Source: Bradyrhizobium frederickii
GTDB taxonomy: Bacteria; Pseudomonadota; Alphaproteobacteria; Rhizobiales; Xanthobacteraceae
Length of the DNA stretch: 64,000 bases
Assembly: GCF_004570865.1 (NCBI RefSeq)
Contig: NZ_SPQS01000007.1
Span: forward strand, 124,001 to 188,000
Direction of reading: 5' to 3'
The translations under genes and the position numbers were made by a program. Each line of letters begins with the position of its first letter. Positions within the stretch are counted from its first letter, which is position 1. Under the pieces are notes generated by a model, which did not search any database, was not told the origin of the DNA, and saw only the letters and a program-made list of their open reading frames with translations. This document shows, one piece after another, positions 32,761 to 41,625 of the stretch.

Positions 32761-33819
32761 TCACTTGAACCAATGCACCAGCGCGATGCTGATGCCGAGC
32801 AGCAGCATCAGCGACAGCGTCACGGCTGCGGTCACCCGTCCCCCGACATTGGCAAGCACGCGGACGTCGACGCCGAGCCCGAGCGCGGCCATCGACACCA
32901 CGGTGAGAAAGCTCGTGATCTTCGTCACCGGGCCGACCACCGTGGGCGGAACGATCTCGAGGGAGCGCAGGGTCGCGAGCGCGAGGAAGCCGAGGATGAA
33001 CCAGGGCACCAGGCGGAAGAAGCCGACATTGGCCTTCTTGGCGCCGCTCTGCCAGCGCGAGGCGACCAGCGACAGGCCGACGACCACCGGTCCGAGCATC
33101 AGGACGCGCATCAGTTTCACGAGCGTGCCGATCTGCGTCGAGACGAGGCCGGCCGGGACCGTCGCGGCCAGCACTTGCGGCACCGCATAGACGGTGAGGC
33201 CTGCGAGGATGCCGTATTGCGTGGCGGACAATTGCAGCAACGGGATCAACAGCGGCAGGCCGAGCACCATCATCACGCCGAGGATGGCGGTGAAGGAGAT
33301 CGATGATGCGATCTCGTCATTGCTGGCGCCGATGATCGGCGCCACCGCCGCGATCGCGGAATTGCCGCAGATCGAGTTGCCGCAGGCGATCAGGATCGAC
33401 AGCCGCGTCGACAGGCCGAGCAGCCGGCTGAGGCCGAAGGAGGCGCAGAGCGCGACCACGACGACCGCGGCGATCGAGGCCAGCAGCGCGACGCCGGAGG
33501 CAGCGATGGCGGCGAAGCTGATGGAGGCGCCCAGCAGCATCACCGCGACTTCAAGCAGCTGTTTGGCGCTGAAGGCGATGCCGGCCTGCCAGCGCGGCGC
33601 AGGCTTCCAGAAGCTGCGAAGCGCCATGCCGAGCAGAATCGCCATCACCAGCGCTTCGACATAGGGATGCTCGAAAACGCCCAATTCCGCCCGCTCCAGC
33701 AGGGCCGAAACACCAGCGACGGCAACGCAGAGGAGGATACCCGGAATCAGCGCCGCGATGCGGCTTGCGGCGCTGGCCGGCTTGGCACCGGCCGGGCTGG
33801 ATGCTTGATTCTGCGACAC
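32761..33819 (-). CDS. YeiH-family (UPF0324) putative sulfate exporter
   Basis: The 352-residue membrane protein has about 10 helices and family motifs IACGNSICGNSAIAAVAP and AYAVPQVLAA-like LTVYAVPQVLAATVPAG. Some members are proposed to export sulfate during sulfonate breakdown; most are untested. It starts with GTG at 33819 behind GGGGAGAG. Its position beside a sulfonate/nitrate-type ABC transporter is suggestive of sulfur metabolism, but it is convergent with that operon and has no AACTAATYG box. Confidence 0.85.
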   Translation of the reverse strand: MSQNQASSPAGAKPASAASRIAALIPGILLCVAVAGVSALLERAELGVFEHPYVEALVMAILLGMALRSFWKPAPRWQAGIAFSAKQLLEVAVMLLGASISFAAIAASGVALLASIAAVVVVALCASFGLSRLLGLSTRLSILIACGNSICGNSAIAAVAPIIGASNDEIASSISFTAILGVMMVLGLPLLIPLLQLSATQYGILAGLTVYAVPQVLAATVPAGLVSTQIGTLVKLMRVLMLGPVVVGLSLVASRWQSGAKKANVGFFRLVPWFILGFLALATLRSLEIVPPTVVGPVTKITSFLTVVSMAALGLGVDVRVLANVGGRVTAAVTLSLMLLLGISIALVHWFK

Positions 33820-33821
33820 AA

Positions 33822-33841
33822 ATCTCTCCCCGAGGAGAAAT
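33822..33841 (-). promoter_or_regulatory. Hairpin covering the YeiH ribosome binding site
   Basis: On the mRNA, TTTCTCC-TCGG-GGAGAGA can form a 7-bp stem (one wobble) that includes the GGGGAGAG ribosome binding site 3-10 bases before the GTG start. It could limit translation initiation. Confidence 0.35.
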
Positions 33842-33949
33842 ATTTATACGCAGCGTCAGCTCGATGGGGAATAAGTTTTCGACATATCAGGGCCGAGGGA
33901 AGTTCTGTCCTCAGACCGGAATATTCGACCGTCGGAAGATCAGGCAGCC

Positions 33950-34168
33950 TTAGAAGATCAGATTCTTGGCGAGCGCGGCGACCCGGCTGAAGCCGTCATA
34001 GATGCCCGGCTCGAAGAAGGCCGCGCGCGCCAGCACGATGCCGGCCACCAGCGACCAGAACAGACCAGTGCCAACCCGCAGCAGCATCTTTGACGCACGC
34101 GACCGCGGCTGGGTGTCCGTCGCGGACACCAACTGCTCGCCGAAGGGCTCAAATCCGGTGCGTTCCAT
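33950..34168 (-). CDS. Small single-pass membrane protein, hypothetical
   Basis: The 72-residue frame from ATG 34168 (MERTGFEPFGEQ) has one membrane segment at about residues 33-53 (GTGLFWSLVAGIVLARAAFF). I do not recognise the family. The ribosome binding site is weak (GGAT). A TTG at 34225 would extend it by 19 residues. It lies 130 bases upstream of the YeiH gene in the same direction. Confidence 0.45.
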   Translation of the reverse strand: MERTGFEPFGEQLVSATDTQPRSRASKMLLRVGTGLFWSLVAGIVLARAAFFEPGIYDGFSRVAALAKNLIF

Positions 34169-34415
34169 AGCTGCCGATCCATCAATTCCTGGTGGAAATG
34201 TCGTCGTTTCGGCCCCAAACGGCAATGGAAGCGATTGGCTTTTTTGCCTTCCGGTGGGGAAACTCCTTCCTTGCAGCCGAGTCGCAGCGATAGTTTTCTT
34301 CTCCGGGCCTATCTGGACACCGGAGTTCCAGCGACAGGGTCAGATAGCGCCGGCGAATCTCTCGTTGCCCTTCGGCTCATAGATCCGGCAGTCCGTCCGG
34401 AGACCAGGACACGCC

Positions 34416-36335
34416 ATGAACATCGCCCCTCCGCACAGGCTCGACCTTGCCTCGACCATCGCAGAAGGCGACATTCGGTGCCTGCTAATGGTGCTGGTGC
34501 ACATGACCGGCGACGAGAAATGGCTCGCGCCGCCGTACCTGCCGAGGCGCGATATCCGCCTCATCCCCGATCCCGAGGCCGGCGTGCCCCGGGACATCCA
34601 GGACGAGATCCGCGCCGCGGTGGTCGAGCTGTTCGCCAATGGCACGCCCGAGCCCGTCATCGCCGATCCCGGCGAGGAGCTGCTGCTGAGGATGATGCGC
34701 GTCTGTCTCGGCGAGAACGTCGCGCCGGAATACGCGCCCCTGATGCGCGAGGAGATGGGCTTTGTCTCACGTGAGGCGCGCTGGACCAAGCCACCGCCGG
34801 ACGACAAGCTCGCCGGCCAGCATGTGCTGATTGTGGGCGCCGGCGTCTGCGCCATTGCGCTTGGCGTCGCACTCGGTCATCTCGGCATCCCCTATACCAT
34901 CGTCGAGAAGAACGCCGAGCTTGGCGGCACCTGGTGGATCAACCGCTATCCCGGCTGCGGCGTCGACACGCCGAACCATTCCTATTCCTATTCGTTCGGC
35001 TCAGGCAATGCGTGGACCCGCTACTTCTGCCAGCGCGAGGAGTTGCTTGGCTATCTCCAGAAGGTCGCGGACGAACACGGCATCCGCAAGCATCTGCGCG
35101 TCAGCACCGAGCTGACCTCGTCGCGCTGGGATGAAAGCCGGCGGCGCTGGATCTCGACGCTGAGAACCAAGGACGGCGAACAGACCTTCGAATCCACCGC
35201 GCTGGTCAGCGCGATCGGCCAGCTCAACGATCCCTCCCGCGCCCGCTTCAAAGGCGAGGAGGACTTCAAGGGAACGATCCTGCATTCGGCGCTGTGGTCA
35301 AACGATATCAACGTCGATCGCAAGCATGTCGCCGTGATCGGCACCGGTGCAACCTCGATGCAGCTGGTGCCGTCGATCGCGGGCCGCGTCGCCTCGGTCA
35401 CGGTCTATCAGCGCAGCGCGCAATGGGCGCGGCCGGTGAAGGGCTATGCCGATCCGATCAGCGCGGGCGCGCGCTGGCTGCTGGCGCATCTGCCGTTCTA
35501 TGTGCAGTGGTATCGCTTCAACATGTTCTGGCGCTACGGCGACGGTCTCTTGCCTTTCCTGCGCAAGGATCCGGCCTGGCCGCATCCCGAGCGCGCCGTC
35601 AACAAAGGCAACGACCGGCACCGCCAGGAGCTGACGGACTTCATCTTGTCGGAGCTACAGGGCCGGCCGGACCTGATCGAGAAATGCGTGCCGACCTATC
35701 CGCCCTACGGCAAGCGCATCCTGCTTGACAACAATTGGTTCAAGACCTTGCGGCGGGACAATGTCGAGCTGGTCACGGATGCGATCGACCGTTTCGACGA
35801 GACGGGCATCGTCACCGCAGACGGCAAGCACCGTCCCGCCGACATCATCGTGGTGGCGACCGGTTTCAAGGTGACGGAAATGGCGGCCCGTCTCAACATC
35901 AGCGGTCGCGACGGCAAGGATTTGCGGCAGGCCTGGGCCAACGACAATCCGACTGCGTTTCTCGGCCTCACCGTGCCCGGCTTTCCGAACTTCTTCTGCA
36001 TGCTCGGCCCCAACTCCGGCCCGGCCCATGGCGGCAGCGTCATCTTCCAGTCGGAATGCCAGAGCCGCTACATCGCGGCGTGCCTGGTCGACATGATCGA
36101 GCAAGACGTCACGGCGATCGACGTCCGCCAGGACGTGCTCGACGACTATGTCCGCAAGGTCGACGCCGAGCACGAGGCGATGATCTGGACCCATCCGGGC
36201 ATGAGCACCTATTACCGCAATGCGAGCGGCCGCGTGTTCTCGGCGATGCCATGGCGGTTCGTCGATTATTGGCGCATGACGCACGATCCGGATCTGCGGC
36301 AGTACAGGCTGACGAAGGCGTCAGTGTTGGGGTGA
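34416..36335 (+). CDS. Flavin-containing (Baeyer-Villiger type) monooxygenase
   Basis: The 639-residue protein has an N-terminal extension of about 135 residues, the FAD motif VGAGVCAIALGVALG, the signature FKGTILHSALW (Baeyer-Villiger fingerprint FxGxxxHxxxW), the NADP motif VIGTGATSMQL and the C-terminal ATGFKVTEM. Such enzymes insert oxygen next to a ketone or oxidise heteroatoms; the substrate is unknown. The extension is typical of the long cyclohexanone/steroid-type subgroup. It stands alone, followed by a repeat. Confidence 0.9.
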   Translation: MNIAPPHRLDLASTIAEGDIRCLLMVLVHMTGDEKWLAPPYLPRRDIRLIPDPEAGVPRDIQDEIRAAVVELFANGTPEPVIADPGEELLLRMMRVCLGENVAPEYAPLMREEMGFVSREARWTKPPPDDKLAGQHVLIVGAGVCAIALGVALGHLGIPYTIVEKNAELGGTWWINRYPGCGVDTPNHSYSYSFGSGNAWTRYFCQREELLGYLQKVADEHGIRKHLRVSTELTSSRWDESRRRWISTLRTKDGEQTFESTALVSAIGQLNDPSRARFKGEEDFKGTILHSALWSNDINVDRKHVAVIGTGATSMQLVPSIAGRVASVTVYQRSAQWARPVKGYADPISAGARWLLAHLPFYVQWYRFNMFWRYGDGLLPFLRKDPAWPHPERAVNKGNDRHRQELTDFILSELQGRPDLIEKCVPTYPPYGKRILLDNNWFKTLRRDNVELVTDAIDRFDETGIVTADGKHRPADIIVVATGFKVTEMAARLNISGRDGKDLRQAWANDNPTAFLGLTVPGFPNFFCMLGPNSGPAHGGSVIFQSECQSRYIAACLVDMIEQDVTAIDVRQDVLDDYVRKVDAEHEAMIWTHPGMSTYYRNASGRVFSAMPWRFVDYWRMTHDPDLRQYRLTKASVLG

Positions 36336-36360
36336 TATGAAGCCCCAGCACCGCTGCAAC

Positions 36361-36492
36361 CTCTCCCGCTTGCGGGTCGGCGCGAAACGCCGGGAGAGGG
36401 CTTTCTCCTCTAGGGGACTTCCTCGGCATCGCGGCGACAATCCCACTGCGGAGACACCCTCTCCCCTACCCTCTCCCGCAAGCGGGAGAGGG
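36361..36492. repeat. Palindromic intergenic repeat, CTCTCCCGCTTGCGGG family, copy 1
   Basis: Starts CTCTCCCGCTTGCGGG and ends CTCTCCCGCAAGCGGGAGAG, with CCCTCTCCC and GGGAGAGGG arms. A related copy lies at 43063-43220. It fills the gap between two convergent genes. Minus-strand frames over it are not genes. Confidence 0.8.
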
Positions 36493-36499
36493 CACGCAG

Positions 36500-37615
36500 C
36501 TACGCCGCCAACCCGCTCTCCACAGGACCAAAGTCCAGCCCGAGGCTTTCCGCCACCGCCTTGTTGGTGATGCGACCCCGATGCACATTGAGTCCGTTGC
36601 GCAAATGCGGGTTTTCCAGCACCGCCGCAAAACCCTTGTTCGCCAGCATCAGGCCGAACGGCAACGTCGCGTTGTTCAGGGCTTGGCTCGACGTCACCGG
36701 CACCGCGCCTGGCATGTTGGCGACGCAATAGTGCACGACGCCGTCCACCTCATAGGTCGGATCGGTATGGGTGGTCGGATGCGAAGTCTCGAAGCAGCCA
36801 CCCTGGTCGATCGCGACGTCGACCAGGACGGCGCCCGGCCGCATCGATTTCAGCATCGCGCGCGTGACCAGCTTCGGCGCGCTGGCGCCCGGCACCAGCA
36901 CCGCGCCGATCACGACGTCGGCGGCAAACACCTCCTCCTCGACCGACTCGATGGTCGAGAAGCGGGTGCGCAGACGTCCGGCAAAGAGATCGTCGAGTTC
37001 GCGCAGGCGCGGGATCGAGCGGTCGATCACGGTGACCTCGGCTCCGAGACCCGCGGCCATGCGGGCCGCCTGGGTGCCAACCACGCCGCCGCCGAGCACG
37101 ACGACGCGCGCCGGCTGCACGCCGGGCACGCCACCCAGCAGCAGGCCGCGGCCGCCGGCCGATCGCTTGAGCGCGGCGCCGGCGGCCTCGATGGCGAGGC
37201 GGCCGGCGACTTCGCTCATCGGCGCGAGCAGCGGGAGGTTACCGCGCGCGTCCGTGACGGTTTCATAGGCGATCGCGGTGCAGCTGGAGGCAAGCAGGCC
37301 CTTGGCCTGTTCCGGATCCGGCGCAAGATGAAGATAAGTAAATAGAAGCTGGCCTTCCCGGAGCTGGGCCCACTCGCTCTTCTGCGGCTCCTTCACCTTC
37401 ACGATCATGTCGGACCTGGCAAAGATGTCGTGGGCGCTGTCGGCGATAGTGGCCCCTGCCCGCCGATACACATCGTCGGATGCGCCGATGCCGGCGCCGG
37501 CGCCGGTCTCGACCGCAACCTGATGACCGGCCGCGACATATTCACGGACGGCGCCCGGGGTGAGCCCGACGCGATATTCCTGCACCTTGATCTCCTTGGG
37601 AACGCCGACGCGCAT
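36500..37615 (-). CDS. ald: Alanine dehydrogenase
   Basis: Ald (371 residues) interconverts L-alanine and pyruvate plus ammonia with NAD. The start [20 protein letters not shown] has substrate-binding Arg15-type and Lys75-type (VKVKEPQ) residues; the Rossmann motif is [28 protein letters not shown] is the family C-terminal signature. ATG 37615 has AGGAG 8 bases upstream and gives the standard family length; a longer frame from 37654 is rejected. An Lrp regulator is divergent. Confidence 0.95.
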   Translation of the reverse strand: MRVGVPKEIKVQEYRVGLTPGAVREYVAAGHQVAVETGAGAGIGASDDVYRRAGATIADSAHDIFARSDMIVKVKEPQKSEWAQLREGQLLFTYLHLAPDPEQAKGLLASSCTAIAYETVTDARGNLPLLAPMSEVAGRLAIEAAGAALKRSAGGRGLLLGGVPGVQPARVVVLGGGVVGTQAARMAAGLGAEVTVIDRSIPRLRELDDLFAGRLRTRFSTIESVEEEVFAADVVIGAVLVPGASAPKLVTRAMLKSMRPGAVLVDVAIDQGGCFETSHPTTHTDPTYEVDGVVHYCVANMPGAVPVTSSQALNNATLPFGLMLANKGFAAVLENPHLRNGLNVHRGRITNKAVAESLGLDFGPVESGLAA

Positions 37616-37731
37616 CTTGAGCTCCTGTGCCAATGCATTGATTCCGCGCTTCATCGTAGCGACGGGGCCGGTTTGGTTTCGTGCAAATATCCGCTAGTTT
37701 GAACGGGCTCGCGCCGGTTTCCGGCGCCGAA

Positions 37732-38238
37732 ATGCTCTTTCACGCTGGAAACGAAACCTTGGCCCTCGACCGGAAAGACCTCGCGATCCTCGCGGAACTC
37801 ACGACCAATGCGCGCGCCAGTCATGCCGAACTCGCGAGCAAGATCGGGCTGTCGAGCACGGCGCTGGCACGGCGACAGAAGACGCTTGAAGACGAGGGCT
37901 ACATCCAGGCCTATCAGGCCACGCTCGACCTCGCCCAGTTCGGCCTCACCACCACCGTGCTGGTTCGCATCGCGCTGGAGAGCCAGAGCGACGATGCGCT
38001 GAAGGCCTTCGAGGCGGAGGTGGTGAAATGCCCCTCCGTCGTGCGCTGCTTCCTGATGTCGGGCACCGACGATTACATCCTCATCGTGCTGGCCCGCGAC
38101 ATCCAGGATTTCGAGCGCATTCACCGGACCGAGCTGTCCCGGCTGCCGCGCGTTGCGCGCGTGCAATCGAGCTTTGCCTTGCGCGAAATCGTCAACCGCG
38201 CGGTGCCGACGGTGGTGTTCGGCGAGGCGAAGCGGTAG
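37732..38238 (+). CDS. Lrp/AsnC-family regulator, divergent from ald
   Basis: The 168-residue protein has an N-terminal winged helix (LDRKDLAILAELTTNARASH, IGLSSTALARRQKTLE) and a C-terminal RAM domain (VVRCFLMSGTDDYILIVLARD). It is probably the alanine-responsive activator of ald. ATG 37732 is preferred to a GTG at 37681 on length. The 116-base divergent region has an AT-rich stretch GTGCAAATATCC that could be an Lrp site. Confidence 0.88.
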   Translation: MLFHAGNETLALDRKDLAILAELTTNARASHAELASKIGLSSTALARRQKTLEDEGYIQAYQATLDLAQFGLTTTVLVRIALESQSDDALKAFEAEVVKCPSVVRCFLMSGTDDYILIVLARDIQDFERIHRTELSRLPRVARVQSSFALREIVNRAVPTVVFGEAKR

Positions 38239-38297
38239 CCGCGTCGACCGCTGCCCAAACCACTATGTCAAACGCACCCTCGCGCAGGCGACGGGCC

Positions 38298-38510
38298 TCA
38301 CGACGGAAAGTCGGCCGGTTTCACATGGATGCGGTCGGCATGCAGCGACCAGTGATGCAGTGCCTGATCCTTGCAGAATCTCGCTTTCGCCTGCTCCCTG
38401 GCCTCGTTCTCGTCGGCGGCGTCGATTTCCAGCGTGCCCTGGCAAATCTCGCTCTGCCGGCCGTACTCACCGAGCACGTTCTTCATGAACTTGACGACAT
38501 AGGTTGACAT
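38298..38510 (-). CDS. Conserved small protein behind a FixK/FNR-type box
   Basis: The 70-residue protein (MSTYVVKFMKNVLGEYGRQS at the start) is soluble, charged and has two cysteines (EICQG, ARFCKD). I believe it belongs to an uncharacterised family conserved in Bradyrhizobium. A strong GGGAGG ribosome binding site precedes the ATG at 38510. A TTGA-N6-TCAA box lies 64 bases upstream, so it is likely induced at low oxygen. Function unknown. Confidence 0.78.
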   Translation of the reverse strand: MSTYVVKFMKNVLGEYGRQSEICQGTLEIDAADENEAREQAKARFCKDQALHHWSLHADRIHVKPADFPS

Positions 38511-38573
38511 GGGACCTCCCTGCTGCCCCGACAGCACTCTAATCCCATTTAGGCCGGGCCGGAAAACGAGATT

Positions 38574-38587
38574 TTGACGCGGATCAA
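38574..38587. promoter_or_regulatory. FixK/FNR-type box upstream of the 70-residue protein gene
   Basis: TTGACGCGGATCAA matches the TTGA-N6-TCAA pattern of rhizobial FixK and FNR sites. The box ends 64 bases from the start codon, the same distance as the box before the cytochrome c gene at 62423. Confidence 0.7.
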
Positions 38588-38643
38588 GGTCGGGCGGCGA
38601 TTCCCCGCCGCGTATCCTTCCCGGAACGGCAATGTGGCTGTCC

Positions 38644-39696
38644 CTACGCCGGCGTCACGCCGAAAGCCTGCTTGAAGCGCTCCGCATAGACCGGCCAGAC
38701 CTCGGGATTGATGATGCGCGGCGGGCGCTTGCCGTCGAGCGTGTCCAGCACCTGCTCGGCCGCGATCCGGCCCATGTTCCGGCGCGCCTCGATCGTCACC
38801 CCCGCGGTATGGGGGCTTGCGAGCACGTTGTCGAACTGAAGCAGCGGATGCTCCGGCGGCGGGGGCTCCTTGGACCAAACGTCGAGACCTGCACCGGCGA
38901 TGCGCTTGTCGCGCAGCGCCTGGAGCAGCGCATCCTCGTCGTGGATGAAGCCGCGCGCCGTGGTGATGAAGTAGGCATGCGGCTGCATCAGCGCAAACTC
39001 GCGCGTGCTGATCATGTTGCGACTGCCCTTGTCGAGCGGACAGGAAATCGAGACGAAATCGGCGCGGCGCAGCAGTTCGTCGAGCTCGACTTTCTCTCCG
39101 CCCCGTTCGGCCATCACCTCGGCCGAGAGATACGGGTCGTAGGCCAGCACCTTCATGCCGAGCAGGCCCTTGCACAGTGCGGCGATGCGGCGGCCGACAT
39201 TGCCAAGGCCGATGATGCCGACGGTCTTGTGCTCGACCTCGTTGCCGATGAGCTCGTTGCGGTTGACGTCGCGCTCGCGGCGCAGGCGGCGATCCGACTG
39301 GATGATGCGCTTGGACAGCGTCAGCATCATCGCCAGCGCGTGCTCGGCAACCGAATGGGCATTGCCGCCCGACTGATTGACGACCAGCACCCCCGCATCG
39401 GTGCAGGCCCCGACGTCGACCGGATCGAAGCCCGCGCCGTTGCTGGAGACAAGCAGCAGGTTCGGGGTGCGCTTCAGGAAGGCGGCATCGACATGAAAAT
39501 GCGGGGCGAGCTCGTCGCGGGCGGCGCCGACCTGGTAGACATGGGCCGCGCGCAGGATCGGCGCGTAGAGGTCTTCGGGACTCTCGTTCTCGATACGGTC
39601 GAGCCGGACGTCGGGCCGCGCCTTCAGGATGTCGATATAGATCGGATTGGCCAGGTATTTGACGTAGAAGACGCGCTTATTGTTGACCGACATCAT
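38644..39696 (-). CDS. D-2-hydroxyacid dehydrogenase (SerA-like)
   Basis: The 350-residue protein is an NAD-dependent D-isomer 2-hydroxyacid dehydrogenase. The Rossmann motif is GIIGLGNVGRRIA, and the catalytic Arg-Glu-His set is seen in TTARGFIHDE/SNGAGFD (Arg), DVWSKEPPPPEHP (Glu) and SPHTAGVT (His). It is shorter than full SerA and lacks an ACT domain. It is divergent from the two sulfopyruvate-decarboxylase-like genes, so it may oxidise or reduce the related 3-substituted lactate/pyruvate pair. Hydroxypyruvate reductase is an alternative. Confidence 0.85.
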   Translation of the reverse strand: MMSVNNKRVFYVKYLANPIYIDILKARPDVRLDRIENESPEDLYAPILRAAHVYQVGAARDELAPHFHVDAAFLKRTPNLLLVSSNGAGFDPVDVGACTDAGVLVVNQSGGNAHSVAEHALAMMLTLSKRIIQSDRRLRRERDVNRNELIGNEVEHKTVGIIGLGNVGRRIAALCKGLLGMKVLAYDPYLSAEVMAERGGEKVELDELLRRADFVSISCPLDKGSRNMISTREFALMQPHAYFITTARGFIHDEDALLQALRDKRIAGAGLDVWSKEPPPPEHPLLQFDNVLASPHTAGVTIEARRNMGRIAAEQVLDTLDGKRPPRIINPEVWPVYAERFKQAFGVTPA

Positions 39697-39954
39697 GACG
39701 CTTCCGGCTCTCTAGAAGGGCGCAGCGAGGTCAGGGCGATGCGCGCCCGTCCCTGGCTCCCTCCAGTTTTCAAATTGTCGCCGCTTATGACACGGCGGTG
39801 CCGGCCACGGCAGGCGGTCTGGCGCAGATCACGGTGCCGGCCTGGACATGTTGACAATCCCGCCCGCTCCGTCAAGTTCGGCAGACTGCCGCGACGGCCA
39901 ACGCAATGGCAATGGCGAAGACCAAGAAGCATGCGCGGCGCGAGGGAGAACGCA

Positions 39955-40521
39955 ATGGCGATTGCGGAGCAGCGGACGTCGCCCCAGGCGGGACAGGGGT
40001 CCAGCGACAGGAGCTGGCACGGCATCGTCCTGCAAACCCTGAAACGAAACGAGATCAGCCTCGTCCCCTACGTGCCCGACCGCGTGCTGACCCCGCTGAT
40101 CAAGAATCTGCACGCCGATCCGTTCTTCACCACCTTCGCCACCGCGCGCGAAGAAGAGGCGGTCGGGATCGTTTCGGGCGCCTGGATGGGCGGCCGGCGC
40201 GGCGCGGTGCTGATGCAGACCTCCGGCTTTGCGACGCTGGCCAACGTGCTGGCCTCGCTCGCGGTGCCTTACCAGATCCCCCTGATCATGTTCGTGTCCG
40301 AGCGCGGCACGCTCGGCGAGTTCAATTACGGGCAATCGCTGGTCTGCCGCACCATGCGCCCGGTGCTGGACTCATTGGCGCTCGAGCATCACACCATCAC
40401 CCGGCTCGACGAGCTCGAATTCATCGTCGACCGCTCGATCAAGCAGGCCGTCACCACGCAGGCGCCGGTGGCGCTGATCCTCAACCCGCTGCTCACCGGC
40501 GGCAAGGTTTTCGACAAGTGA
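39955..40521 (+). CDS. Sulfopyruvate/phosphonopyruvate decarboxylase-like alpha subunit (TPP Pyr domain)
   Basis: The 188-residue protein is a lone TPP-enzyme pyrimidine-binding domain like ComD: NEISLVPYVPDRVLTPLI, ATAREEEAVGIVSGAWMGGR (Glu that activates TPP) and QTSGFATLANVLASL. GGGAG precedes the ATG at 39955. With the following gene it makes a split TPP decarboxylase. ComDE converts sulfopyruvate to sulfoacetaldehyde; phosphonopyruvate decarboxylase is usually a single chain. Substrate not proven. Confidence 0.78.
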   Translation: MAIAEQRTSPQAGQGSSDRSWHGIVLQTLKRNEISLVPYVPDRVLTPLIKNLHADPFFTTFATAREEEAVGIVSGAWMGGRRGAVLMQTSGFATLANVLASLAVPYQIPLIMFVSERGTLGEFNYGQSLVCRTMRPVLDSLALEHHTITRLDELEFIVDRSIKQAVTTQAPVALILNPLLTGGKVFDK

Positions 40522-40529
40522 GCGCCGTC

Positions 40530-41126
40530 ATGAATACGCGCAACACCAAGGTCATGAACCGCTTCGACGTGACCTCGCGGCTGATCGCAAAGCTCAAGCA
40601 CGAGGAAGCCGTGATCGGCGGCATCGGCAACACCAATTTCGACCTCTGGGCCGCCGGCCACCGCCCGCAGAATTTCTACATGCTGGGCAGCATGGGGCTC
40701 GCCTTCCCGATCGCGCTGGGCGTGGCGCTGGCGCAACCGGATCGGCGCGTCTTCGCGCTCGAAGGCGACGGCTCGCTGTTGATGCAGCTCGGCGCGCTCT
40801 CGACGATTGCGAGCCTGAGGCCGAAGAACCTCGTCATGATCGTGATGGACAACGGCATCTACCAAATTACGGGCGCCCAGCCGACACCTGCGGCAAGCGT
40901 CGCCGACATCGTGGCCATCGCCACCGGCTGCGGCCTTTCCAACAGCGCCTGGGCCGCGGACGAGGAGGATTTCGAACGACTGGTCGACGCGGCCATGTCC
41001 GCAGCCGAGCCGCACCTGATCGCCGTCCGGATCGACGACAAGCCCGGGGTCGGCACCACGAGGCGTGACCCCGTGCAGATACGGGAGCGCTTCATGCACG
41101 GGCTCGGCGTGCGCGAGCCACTTTGA
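40530..41126 (+). CDS. Sulfopyruvate/phosphonopyruvate decarboxylase-like beta subunit (TPP PP domain)
   Basis: The 198-residue protein is the pyrophosphate-binding half, like ComE: GNTNFDLW, MLGSMGLAFPIALGVALA, and the TPP motif LEGDGSLLMQLG ending VMDNGIYQITG. It is placed directly after the alpha gene; a GTG at 40518 would overlap the alpha stop in GTGA and is an alternative start adding four residues. Confidence 0.78.
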   Translation: MNTRNTKVMNRFDVTSRLIAKLKHEEAVIGGIGNTNFDLWAAGHRPQNFYMLGSMGLAFPIALGVALAQPDRRVFALEGDGSLLMQLGALSTIASLRPKNLVMIVMDNGIYQITGAQPTPAASVADIVAIATGCGLSNSAWAADEEDFERLVDAAMSAAEPHLIAVRIDDKPGVGTTRRDPVQIRERFMHGLGVREPL

Positions 41127-41202
41127 GGTTTTGTCATTAACTACACGGCGATCTGATGGAGGGACTGTACCGGCCCCCGGGAATGTGTGCTAAGCGGAGC
41201 AC

Positions 41203-41580
41203 ATGTCCATTTTGGTTCGTTCATTTGCCTGGCTGCTCGCGGCGGCCGTGACTCTCGCCACACTCGGTCCCCCCGGACTGCGGCCTCATTCCGACCTCGG
41301 CCAAGACGGCGAACATGCACTCGCATTCATGCTGGTGGGGCTGGCCTTCGGCTTCGCCTATCCGCGCCGGCGCCTGCTGATCGCGGCGGCCGCTGTGGTC
41401 CTGATCGGCGTGCTCGAGCTGATGCAATCTTGGGCACCCGGGCGCCACGCCCGGCTGGAGGATTTTCTGGTCGACGCGCTCACCGCCTGCATCGGCTTTG
41501 CGCTCGCGGCCGCGGTCGATTGGCTGCTCACGCGCTTTCGCGCAGGGCCTGTCGCAACAAGCGAAGGCCCCGCGGAGTGA
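41203..41580 (+). CDS. VanZ-like small membrane protein
   Basis: The 125-residue protein has about four helices and the VanZ-family pattern DLGQDGEHALAFMLVGLAFG, then GVLELMQSWAPGRHARLEDFLVDALTA, which I give in parts. VanZ-like proteins are widespread and mostly of unknown function. Its stop codon lies inside a hairpin shared with the convergent DUF1236 gene. Confidence 0.75.
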   Translation: MSILVRSFAWLLAAAVTLATLGPPGLRPHSDLGQDGEHALAFMLVGLAFGFAYPRRRLLIAAAAVVLIGVLELMQSWAPGRHARLEDFLVDALTACIGFALAAAVDWLLTRFRAGPVATSEGPAE

Positions 41581-41595
41581 CACTCCGCAGGGCCC
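41569..41595. terminator. Bidirectional hairpin between convergent genes
   Basis: GGCCCC-GCGGAGT-GAC-ACTCCGC-AGGGCC forms a strong stem that overlaps the VanZ-like stop codon. No T-run follows on either strand, so it is a terminator-like or stabilising hairpin rather than a typical intrinsic terminator. Confidence 0.45.
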
Positions 41596-41625
41596 ATCCT
41601 CTCAACGCTTAAGGATTGCCACCGG

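Noticed and set aside
36321..36728. Minus-strand frame of 135 codons
   Set aside because: It covers a palindromic repeat and runs on into ald in another frame.
39849..39878. TTGACA-type sigma-70 promoter before the decarboxylase genes
   Set aside because: TTGACA at 39851-39856 has no convincing -10 box at 16-18 bases; AAGTTC is too weak.
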